A stretch of DNA of 64,000 nucleotides from Cyanobacteria bacterium FACHB-502 (lineage in GTDB: Bacteria > Cyanobacteriota > Cyanobacteriia > Elainellales > Elainellaceae), in the NCBI GenBank assembly GCA_014695325.1, contig JACJNZ010000035.1, positions 1-64,000 on the forward strand, written 5' to 3'. The notes under the pieces are model-generated. The model saw only the letters and a list, made by a program, of their open reading frames with translations. It did not search any database and was not told where the DNA came from. Positions within the stretch are counted from its first letter, which is position 1. Every line of letters begins with the position of its first letter. A program made the translations under genes and the position numbers. This document shows positions 54,138 to 61,620 of this stretch, in pieces.

Positions 54138-54473
54138 ATGGCTCGGCTAGAAGTCGATGTAGTTATCCTGGCTGCAATCATCACGATTGTTATTGTTCCG
54201 GAGATAATCCCCCGATCAAATTACCGTTCTTCAGTACACTGCTTCGATAGAAAGCAACGGGTCACCGTTAAAACGTCACCTAATCCAAACGATGGCAGAA
54301 CCATGGTCAACCTACTCTACGCACTGCACGATCTTTCTCAATATATTGCGACACTAACGATCGCTTCAAAGAGCTCAGGTCAAGCAATTGTTGCCGCTAC
54401 GGGCTTGTGCCAGGCTATTCAGCAGCCGCTTCAAAAGGCAGACAGTTTTAGTGAAACGAAAGCGATCGGTTAG
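54138..54473 (+). CDS. Questionable ORF, hypothetical
   Basis: 111 codons with a hydrophobic start (VVILAAIITIVIVPEIIP). From about codon 56 (ATG at 54303) a more protein-like stretch follows: MVNLLYALHDLSQYIATLTI ... LCQAIQQPLQ. It overlaps the gene on the other strand by 4 bp at its end. The shorter form, about 56 aa, may be the real product. Weak support. Confidence 0.3.
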   Translation: MARLEVDVVILAAIITIVIVPEIIPRSNYRSSVHCFDRKQRVTVKTSPNPNDGRTMVNLLYALHDLSQYIATLTIASKSSGQAIVAATGLCQAIQQPLQKADSFSETKAIG

Positions 54474-54718
54474 CTGTTTTGCTCCTGCTGAAGCAGCTTC
54501 TCTCTTGAATCGCCCCAATACGCACTATACGTCCACACTTCGCTAATTCCCCGCTCCTCAACTGACCAGCGATAAATCACTGCTTGGGGATCGATGCCGA
54601 TCTCAATGAGCTTTGCCCCCATGTAGTATTCCATCTGGCGTTTAGTCATGTCTCTAACACTGTTGGGTTTGCTCTTTTCGATCGTACGGGAAAGATGTGC
54701 CTGCGTATGTTTAGCCAT
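54470..54718 (-). CDS. Hypothetical protein, 82 aa
   Basis: Basic N-terminus (MAKHTQAHLSRTIEKSKPNSV) then a compact domain RQMEYYMGAKLIEIGIDPQAVIYRWSVEERGISEVWTY. Its strands suggest a small alpha/beta fold. No Cys, no membrane helix. Coding character good. Family not recognised. Confidence 0.6.
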   Translation of the reverse strand: MAKHTQAHLSRTIEKSKPNSVRDMTKRQMEYYMGAKLIEIGIDPQAVIYRWSVEERGISEVWTYSAYWGDSREKLLQQEQNS

Positions 54719-54884
54719 GTGCGCTCGGAATCAACTGCGAAAGTTTTGAAGTTAGCTGGTAGAGGTTAACTGTTAGCGTTAGTAATGAAATTTGCCGCGA
54801 ACCTAGTGGCGAAACTAGCAACGCCAAACGATCGCAAATTGCGAATTAATTTTTCTTCCCAGGCTTTTACCCAGTTTAACGCTC

Positions 54885-55853
54885 CTAGTTCAAGGCAGCG
54901 TTGCCCCTAGCAGCAGAATTACGATTTGCAGCATTACTGTTTGGCGTGAAGGTGATTTCCTCTACGGTTCCCGCTGAACCCATTGTCTTTGCAGCTCCCT
55001 GGTTGTATGACAGCGATACTCCGCCAGCGTTACCCGATACGATCGTTAGCTCTTCTTGCGCTGACCAGTTGCGCTGTGTGCCCTTCGTCAAAGTTCCTTC
55101 ATAGGTTACGCGGCCGTCGGCGATCACCTGTACCCAAGCATCTGCGGTGATATTCATTGCCACACGAATGGGGGAATTGGTCGCGGAAGAACTGGATGGA
55201 GAAGAAATGGCTGCGCGAGCACTAGCTACCGGGGAAACCGGACTGGGAGAAGCGATCGGCGTGGAAGAAGGAGAAGCTGCAGGAGCAGTAGGAGAAGCAG
55301 GAACAGTCGCGGCGGGTGCAGTCGGCGCAGTGGTGATTGCAGGCTCAGACCGTTGAGGCCTAGACAGCAGGCGAGACAAACCGTAAGCCAGCCCTCCTAA
55401 AACCAGCAGCCCTGCAATGATCAGCGGCACTGGACTGCGACGATTATCCCGCAGGGGGAGCTGCCTCGCATTGGACGAGTTGGGTTCCCGCTTGCGGCGA
55501 TCGGGTCTAGATGAATCAGGAACGCGGGTTTCGACCAGACTTTGGGTTGATTCTGCTTGTTCTCGTTCGGGCGATTCGAAACCGATCGCTTCATGCTCGA
55601 CTGGAAAACTGCGCGACAGCGTCATTCCATCTAGCCCCAGCGCGTCTCCATAGCGGCGAATAAACCCTTGCACAAAAACGGCTTCCGGCAGAATTGTGCT
55701 CTGCCCACCCTCTAGGGCTCGTAGAATCCGTAGGGGAATGTAGGTCTTGGCGGAGATGTCATCGAGCGATCGACCCTGATCCTGACGGATGTGTTGCAAG
55801 TATTCGCCGATCGCGTTTAGTTGCTCAAGCTGTTTTCTGTCAAAATCGCCCAC
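54885..55853 (-). CDS. rodZ: RodZ-like protein (HTH_25 + TM + DUF4115)
   Basis: 322 aa. N-terminal Xre-type HTH (LNAIGEYLQHIRQDQGRSLDDISAKTYIPLRILRALE), then PEAVFVQGFIRRYGDALGLDG, the RodZ signature. A basic linker and one TM (PLIIAGLLVLGGLAYGLSRL, ~145-165) lead to a Pro/Ser/Ala linker and a C-terminal beta domain (DAWVQVIADGRVTYEGTLTKGTQRNWSAQEELTIVSGNAGGVSLSYN). Links MreB to the envelope in rod cells. Its relation to cell shape here is inferred. Confidence 0.85.
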   Translation of the reverse strand: MGDFDRKQLEQLNAIGEYLQHIRQDQGRSLDDISAKTYIPLRILRALEGGQSTILPEAVFVQGFIRRYGDALGLDGMTLSRSFPVEHEAIGFESPEREQAESTQSLVETRVPDSSRPDRRKREPNSSNARQLPLRDNRRSPVPLIIAGLLVLGGLAYGLSRLLSRPQRSEPAITTAPTAPAATVPASPTAPAASPSSTPIASPSPVSPVASARAAISSPSSSSATNSPIRVAMNITADAWVQVIADGRVTYEGTLTKGTQRNWSAQEELTIVSGNAGGVSLSYNQGAAKTMGSAGTVEEITFTPNSNAANRNSAARGNAALN

Positions 55854-56502
55854 CCTTTCATCTCCACTAACGCAAGAGAACTCAACTTGGTTTCTACCTT
55901 AATCTGAGGCGGGAGCGATTTTCAAGCAGGTTACTCTAGGTAAAGTTTTTTGAGTTGCGTCGTTTCAAACACAGACTGAAGCAGAAAAGCCGTTATCTGA
56001 TAAGGTCTTAGCAGGGATTTACACCCCCCTTAGATGGATGTAAAGCTTAAATGAAGAGAGCCAGTTAGAATAGAAAAGGGTGAATGGGTGCCCCTCAAAT
56101 CTGTTGATGCTTCCCGGCTGTAACTTTCTCCCTGTAGCAGGCTTATGCTAGCTTCAATCAGTTGCCGCTAATTAGCTGCCTCAAAAAGCCCCTCTAGTCA
56201 TACTCAGGTAATGTTTACACAAACCTTAAATCTATTCTGTTGAGCCTCAAAAGCCGCTAAATTTGTATTCTGGCTTACACAAATGCACGCTTGATTAGCT
56301 GGGCGCGATCGTATTCCCTCTAAAAATAACTGGTCTGTTGGGTTAGCAGTATCGTATTAGGCTTTAGTATTGAGCTTTATAAGTGATTAAGCTTTATTAA
56401 GTGCAACTGCTGCTCATTCGGTAGCAAGCCATTCCCCGCATTATGGTCTTCTTTGCCTAACAGCCTGCCTTCTAATCGAAATGCACTTTAGCGGAGTCTT
56501 AG
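55854..56502. other. Divergent spacer, no gene
   Basis: 649 bp between the rodZ-like gene (minus) and the response regulator gene (plus). No supported ORF or RNA. Contains promoters for both. Confidence 0.35.
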
Positions 56503-56937
56503 ATGACGATCCAAAATGTAGCAATTCCTCGAAGCTCAGCCACTTCGGACTCGAATTCTAAGCCGCTCGTGCTAGTTGTCGATGATGATAAAGATAATTT
56601 GCTGCTATTGCAGTACTCGCTGGAGCTATTCAACTGTGGATTTGTTGGCAGAACGAATGGGATAGATTTAGTTTCGATCGCCCAAAGCATTCAGCCACAC
56701 CTGATTTTGCTAGATATTGTCATGCCTCGGCAAAGCGGTATTGAGCTGCTGCGTCAGCTTCGGGAAAGCGCCTCAACCCGCCCTATCCCTGTCGTGGCAA
56801 TTACTGCCCTCGGCAGAGCTGACGATCGGCTGCGGCTGCTGGCAGAGGGGTTTGATGATTATCTCAGCAAGCCGTTTACGCTAGACGATTTGCAGGCAGT
56901 GATAAACTTCCACTGCTGTCAGGCTACGCGGAGATAG
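56503..56937 (+). CDS. Single-domain response regulator
   Basis: 144 aa, receiver domain only. LVLVVDDDKDN holds the acidic pocket, the phospho-acceptor Asp is in LILLDIVMPRQSG, the Thr is in AITALGR and the Lys is in DYLSKPFTLDDL. An N-terminal ~20-residue Ser-rich extension precedes it. No output domain, CheY/divisome-like. No histidine kinase adjacent. The last 14 bp overlap the end of the convergent DUF2294 gene. Confidence 0.9.
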   Translation: MTIQNVAIPRSSATSDSNSKPLVLVVDDDKDNLLLLQYSLELFNCGFVGRTNGIDLVSIAQSIQPHLILLDIVMPRQSGIELLRQLRESASTRPIPVVAITALGRADDRLRLLAEGFDDYLSKPFTLDDLQAVINFHCCQATRR

Positions 56938-57340
56938 TTTTCGATCGCGTGTGGCTAACACGGCGTGAAGCGGATGGTCGAATTTCGGGTGGATTTTGAA
57001 GAATTGCAATCACGCCCGTTCTCCCGGTTTCGAGCGTAGCATCGCTCAGAAAGTCTAAGACACTGGTACTCAAAACCGATTCAATCACTTCCCGCATGCG
57101 TGGCTCAATCAAATGATTCAGATCCTCGCGCACCTGCTTGGCAAGCGGACGGTGTCCTTCTTCTAGCAAAAGCTGTTCGGGCTGGGTCACGGAGTTTTCG
57201 ATCACGATCGTAAGTTTTTCATCAATGAGCTGGCAGAAGACCTTACTGGGTTGATGTCCCAAAAAAGTGCGATAGAGCAACTGAATTTGCTGCGAGAGGC
57301 TTCGTTCCATCTGCCCGCGAGTGAGTACTTGATTATTCAT
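56924..57340 (-). CDS. DUF2294 family protein
   Basis: 138 aa. RGQMERSLSQQIQLLYRTFLGHQPSKVFCQLIDEKLTIVIENSVTQPEQLL and FLSDATLETGRTGVIAIL carry the conserved blocks of DUF2294 (LGHxPxxVxC, DxxxxTGRTGVI). Related Na+-translocating or signalling roles have been proposed for the family but are unproven. C-terminus has a short basic tail. Converges with the response regulator. Confidence 0.8.
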   Translation of the reverse strand: MNNQVLTRGQMERSLSQQIQLLYRTFLGHQPSKVFCQLIDEKLTIVIENSVTQPEQLLLEEGHRPLAKQVREDLNHLIEPRMREVIESVLSTSVLDFLSDATLETGRTGVIAILQNPPEIRPSASRRVSHTRSKTISA

Positions 57341-57744
57341 GAAGTTTCCAGGCTCATCTAAATCGCTACTAACAACAGGCGAATCTGAATCGCTACTAAC
57401 AATAAGCTGACAGTTGATTTACAGGTTCGCTATAGGAAAGATTGAGGTAGCTAACCGGGATACCAGACCGCAGAAGCCACTCTTCCTCGGATTGCAACCT
57501 TCAGCGGGGCACGTTACGCTGATCGGCTTACCGCTTCTCTCGTAACTGATTCTCCCGTAACTGAGGCGGTTCGCTGATGTCCGCTCCCTGTTAACGTTCC
57601 ATCGCTACTATATCGGTCGCTTCGCTGAACTTCATGCTCTCTACGAGGGATTTTGTTTTGAAGCAAGGGTCATTCCCAGGATGTACCAAAAGCCGCTACA
57701 GGAATAGCTTGTACCGTTCTTAGCCGTATGCCTGATACCCTACC
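57341..57744. other. Spacer, no gene
   Basis: 404 bp upstream of the DUF2294 gene and downstream of ruvA. No supported feature. Confidence 0.3.
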
Positions 57745-58374
57745 CTACATCCGACTCAGCCAAGCGATCGCTTCCCGAATCCAGGCTTCTGCATTGTCCG
57801 ATTTAGGAAGAGCGGTGCTTTGTCCAACCGCTTGCAGTGCGTGGGTAATTTCATCGCTGCTGTAGCCCAGTGCCAGCAGGGTCATTTCGACATCTTCTTG
57901 CACAGCGGCAACCGGAGCCGCACTGGGGGTTGACCCCAAGCCCGACTGCATTCGCCATTCTGCCAGCTTAGTTTTGAGTTCCAGGGCAATCCGTTCGGCA
58001 GTTTTATTGCCCACACCGGGCGTTTTAGACAGCAGCCGAATGTTGCTTGCCACGATCGCCTGCACCAAATCCTGCAAGCCCAGAGCATCCAGCAACGCCA
58101 TTGCCACCTGCGGACCAACACCCGTGACGCTGATCAGCTGGCGAAACAAATCTCGCTCTGACGGGGAGCCAAACCCAAACAGCACTGTCTGGTCTTCTCG
58201 CGTCTGCATATGGGTAAAAATCTGGACATCTTCGCCCACGGGTGGGAGCTGCTGCGTGAGTCTGGCGTTTACCTGCACGTCATAGCCAATCCCGTTTACA
58301 TCGATCGTCAAAATCACCCGACTGTTGCTGATCTTCTGCACGCCAGCAACCGTGCCCTTCAGGTAGCTAATCAT
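57745..58374 (-). CDS. ruvA: Holliday junction helicase subunit RuvA
   Basis: Binds four-way junctions and recruits RuvB. 209 aa. N-terminal OB fold (MISYLKGTVAGVQ ... VILTIDVNGIGYDVQV, TREDQTVLFGFGS). Two HhH motifs: LISVTGVGPQVAMALL and LLSKTPGVGNKTAERIALELK. C-terminal UBA-like domain III (DVEMTLLALGYSSDEITHAL) that contacts RuvB. ruvB is not in the window. Confidence 0.96.
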   Translation of the reverse strand: MISYLKGTVAGVQKISNSRVILTIDVNGIGYDVQVNARLTQQLPPVGEDVQIFTHMQTREDQTVLFGFGSPSERDLFRQLISVTGVGPQVAMALLDALGLQDLVQAIVASNIRLLSKTPGVGNKTAERIALELKTKLAEWRMQSGLGSTPSAAPVAAVQEDVEMTLLALGYSSDEITHALQAVGQSTALPKSDNAEAWIREAIAWLSRM

Positions 58375-58457
58375 ACAAAATTCATGTCAAACAATGCTTC
58401 ACACAAGAGAGGGGACTGAAGACTCAGCCCCCACTGCATCCCGTATCTTCTAGCGTA

Positions 58458-59432
58458 CTAAATTCGCTTCAGATCGGGGTACTCAGCAATCATTTCGTCG
58501 CTGCTCAGGGTGTCGCCTTCTGCCTGTGGTGTCCATAGCACTTCCAGAGCCAGAAGCCGATCGCTCGAAACAGAACCAAGAACGCTCAACGCCTGCCGCA
58601 GATCTTGAGTGGTGTTGATTGTGGGTAGGGGAAGACGCCCGGTCGTTGCCACAATGATTGTTGCGACAATATACTCGCCCGGATCCCGGGATAGCTCTAG
58701 GGCACCGCCCGCACCTTGAAGCTGCTGCCGCAGGGTGGATTGACGCAACTGACGATTGACGTTCGAGAGAGTTTCTTCGGCAAATTTGCTGCGTTCTGCG
58801 ATCGCCAGCCGATTGAACTGGTTTTCGGCAGCTTGCAGACTAGCTTGCTCAGCGTTGCTCGACGCATACACCCAATATTCGGGGTGACGCAGCAGTGACA
58901 GCGTAGACTCCTGAAGCACCTGAGCCAAGCCTTCAGAACTGCCTGTATCGGCATTAGTGGCAATCCGGTTCAGATCGGCTTGCAGATCGCGGGCTTGAGC
59001 CAGTAGACCGACCTGCACTTTTGCTACCGTCACCGAAGAATCATAGCCGTCATAGCCGTCGCTGTTGTCGTTACCGCCTTGCGCTGCTCCCCGCAGTGCC
59101 CGCGTCAGGAAGCCTGCGACCGCAAGAAAGATCAAGATGCTGAATAAGCCACCGCCCCCGAAGCCAAAAAAGGGCAGTATGAAGGGAAACCCAAATCCAC
59201 CACCGGGGTAGTAGCCGCCACCGCCGCCATATCCACCGTAACCCCCACCTCCATAGGGGCGACTGGGAGCCGGAGCTGTACGGGTCGGAGCGCGAAAGCT
59301 GCCGCCACCCACACGCCCTCCGCTTGCTGCCAGTGCGCCGCCGGCATGGCTAAAGGCGATCGTAATCACCAAACTGGCAATCAGAAAAGGTTTTAAAGCA
59401 GGCTTAATTAATGCAAACAGTTTGTTGAACAT
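58458..59432 (-). CDS. DUF1517 membrane protein
   Basis: Start at 59432 (MFNKLFALIKPALKPF). 324 aa. A signal/TM near 18-35, a Gly/Tyr-rich segment (RPYGGGGYGGYGGGGGYYPGG), a second TM (LFSILIFLAVAGFLTRAL), then the cyanobacterial/plastid DUF1517 domain. That domain includes VAKVQVGLLAQARDLQADLNRIA, ETLSNVNRQLRQ, SRDPGEYIVATIIVAT and LLALEVLWTPQAEGDTLSSDEM. Likely thylakoid- or envelope-located; role unknown. Confidence 0.87.
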   Translation of the reverse strand: MFNKLFALIKPALKPFLIASLVITIAFSHAGGALAASGGRVGGGSFRAPTRTAPAPSRPYGGGGYGGYGGGGGYYPGGGFGFPFILPFFGFGGGGLFSILIFLAVAGFLTRALRGAAQGGNDNSDGYDGYDSSVTVAKVQVGLLAQARDLQADLNRIATNADTGSSEGLAQVLQESTLSLLRHPEYWVYASSNAEQASLQAAENQFNRLAIAERSKFAEETLSNVNRQLRQSTLRQQLQGAGGALELSRDPGEYIVATIIVATTGRLPLPTINTTQDLRQALSVLGSVSSDRLLALEVLWTPQAEGDTLSSDEMIAEYPDLKRI

Positions 59433-59639
59433 AGTCCCGTGCCTATCCAAGCTGATGAGTAATCGTATCGGCTTTGGCTGGGTTCAGGATTAGTGCAGGC
59501 GCACAGCATAATGGATTGAACGCTGCTACTGCTCCCAAAAATTAACCAAATGTTACAAAGTCGCTACCCTTTTAGTTTACCGCCTTCTCTTTAAGGGGAT
59601 AAGCAGGCTTAAGGTGGATTTTAGCGGAGATAACCGTAC

Positions 59640-59867
59640 TTAATGGCGTAATCCTCCCCCCACGATCGTCACTATTTCTAGCCGATCGCCTGCCTGCATT
59701 TTCGTTTCTGTCCAAAACTGACGATGCAAAATTTCACCGTTGTATTCCACTGCAACGAGCCGTGGATTCATGCCAAGCTGAGTCAGTAAATCGGGTAAGA
59801 GCGTTTCAGCAGAACACTGGCGCGGCTCTCCGTTGACTTGCAGGGTGATGAGGTGGGTGGGGGACAT
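59640..59867 (-). CDS. thiS: Sulfur carrier protein ThiS
   Basis: Start at 59867 (MSPTHLITLQVNGEPRQC); a TTG six codons earlier overlaps the thiE stop. 75 aa, ubiquitin-like. VNGEPRQCSAETLLPDLLTQLG, then RLVAVEYNGEILHR and DRLEIVTIVGGG, typical of cyanobacterial ThiS. Unlike standard ThiS, three residues (Leu-Arg-His) follow the Gly-Gly-Gly, so the thiocarboxylate-forming Gly is not the encoded C-terminus. Follows thiE by 14 bp. Confidence 0.85.
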   Translation of the reverse strand: MSPTHLITLQVNGEPRQCSAETLLPDLLTQLGMNPRLVAVEYNGEILHRQFWTETKMQAGDRLEIVTIVGGGLRH

Positions 59868-59881
59868 CGTGACTTGAATCC

Positions 59882-61000
59882 TCAAGAAATCGCATGAGCG
59901 CGGAGCGTTTGCACTCGATCGAGCTGCGAAACAAAATACTGGGTCATCAGGGTAGGTTCCTCGGCTGCCATAATTGCCCGTACAACGGCAACTCGCTCGG
60001 CTCCGGCAGAAAGCACTGCGTCTAAATTATCTGCACTAATGCCTCCGATCGCAAACCAGGGCAGCGCAGCCTGAGCAGCGGCATGGCGCACATACTCCAG
60101 TCCGGCGGCGGGTCTGCCTGCTTTGGTGGGCGTTTCATATACTGGACCCACACCAATGTAATCGGCTCCTTCTTCGATCGCCCGGTGCATTTCTTCGGGA
60201 CTGTGGGTAGAGCGTCCAATAATGCGCTGACTGCCCAAGAGCTGACGGGCAAGGGCGATCGGCACATCGTCCTGTCCCAGATGCACGCCGTCTGCGTCTA
60301 CTGCCAGTGCAAGATCAATGCGATCGTTAATAATGAACAGCGCATCGTAGCGATGACAAAGCTGTTTCAGGCGTTTCGCATTCTCGATCCGGGTGAGGTC
60401 GTCGGTTTCTTTGTCGCGATACTGCACCAGAGAGAGTCCGCCCTGTAATGCCGCTTCGACCACTTCGAGCAAATGATCAGAAGGCGATGTCACAAGATAC
60501 AGGGTCGATTGTCTTAGCTTCTGCTGTCGCTCATAGCCGCCTAGCCGAGTTTCGAGCGTGTACACCCGATAGCGCATTTGCTTGCAAGCAGCTGCCATGT
60601 CTCCCGAATAAAGCTTGCCGTATTCTTCCAGAACGCGCAGTGCCTCCTGAGTGCGGGAAAAATTGACCTGAAGCACCTGGGCCACACTCGATCGCTCGGC
60701 TTCCTGAGGGTGGGTGAGGTCGGTGCCGCGATCGTTTGGGGTATCTCTGGCGGCGCGGAGGTCGTTGCTGTGCCAGTGGGCAAGTTCCTGCCGGAGCTGC
60801 TTGCACTCCTCGGTGAGCTGCGTCTGATTCAGTCCAAATCGACACCATTCTTCGATAATTCTCAGCCCTTCACGGGCGCGATCGAGGTTAGCATCGAGAA
60901 TCCGATAAACGGCTGACTGATAGCCTTCGTTCTGACTGCCCGCTTTACTGCCCATCTTGCTGCCCATCCTGCTGCCTATTGCGTTGATTGTTCCGCCCAT
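59882..61000 (-). CDS. thiE: Thiamine-phosphate synthase ThiE with N-terminal extra domain
   Basis: 372 aa. The C-terminal ~210 residues are ThiE: TLYLVTSPSDHL, VQYRDKETDD, FIINDRIDLALAVDADGVHLGQDD and IGVGPVYETPTKAG. The N-terminal ~150 residues (YRILDANLDRAREGLRIIEEWCRF ... FSRTQEALRVLEEYGKL) form the helical domain fused to ThiE in cyanobacteria. The first 25 residues contain a short repeat (MGSKMGSKAGS), making the true start uncertain. Joins HMP-PP and the thiazole phosphate. No TPP riboswitch recognised upstream. Confidence 0.93.
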   Translation of the reverse strand: MGGTINAIGSRMGSKMGSKAGSQNEGYQSAVYRILDANLDRAREGLRIIEEWCRFGLNQTQLTEECKQLRQELAHWHSNDLRAARDTPNDRGTDLTHPQEAERSSVAQVLQVNFSRTQEALRVLEEYGKLYSGDMAAACKQMRYRVYTLETRLGGYERQQKLRQSTLYLVTSPSDHLLEVVEAALQGGLSLVQYRDKETDDLTRIENAKRLKQLCHRYDALFIINDRIDLALAVDADGVHLGQDDVPIALARQLLGSQRIIGRSTHSPEEMHRAIEEGADYIGVGPVYETPTKAGRPAAGLEYVRHAAAQAALPWFAIGGISADNLDAVLSAGAERVAVVRAIMAAEEPTLMTQYFVSQLDRVQTLRAHAIS

Positions 61001-61620
61001 TGTGGGATCGAATCCAGTGGGATCAAATCCAGTGCGCTCGAAGAGGATGCTCTAGAAGTATCCACCGTAGGTATCCATCGTGCTGCATTTGCCCCACCCT
61101 CCCAACTCTGGAGGACTTTCGCTCCGGGGTTGGGTTCAAGGTCTCTCAATGAAGGACTTCAGGCTCCATTCCAGCTCAAAGTCTCCCAATCTTGAATCAT
61201 GTAGGGGGCGGTTCGGGTCGCGACTCACACTTTATTAAGTACCTTGTAAGCACCTTTTAGCTATTTGTCATCCTAACAGGACAGCCTCAGCCGTACGCAG
61301 CAGAGCCACCGTCCCAGTAGAATTTTTGCTCGTCGAACCATTGCCCCAGCAAAAAAAATTTACCTTATCCTGTCACTACTTTCAGAAAATCAGGCAGAAT
61401 TTAGTTCATTACTCATCCTCTAGAACGCTATAGACAGAGTTGAATTCGGAGAATTTGCAGAACGATCGCTAAACTTGGCGTTAATCGCTGCTAATTTTTC
61501 CTTATTGTTTACTCAGGTCAGTAATTGGGGATTGTTTATTCCGGTCCCTGATCCAGGTTAGTGATCCAGGCAAGTCGGGCAAGGCTGCTGTCCATATCCG
61601 TTGGTGTTGGGAAAGAATCC
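61001..61620. promoter_or_regulatory. Divergent spacer thiE / beta-helix gene
   Basis: 620 bp without a supported gene. I looked for the TPP riboswitch core (CUGAGA ... ACCUGAUC) on the minus strand and did not find it. Confidence 0.4.

Noticed and set aside
61001-61300. TPP riboswitch before thiE
   Set aside because: Searched for the conserved CTGAGA and ACCTGATC-type elements in the right order on the minus strand and found none.
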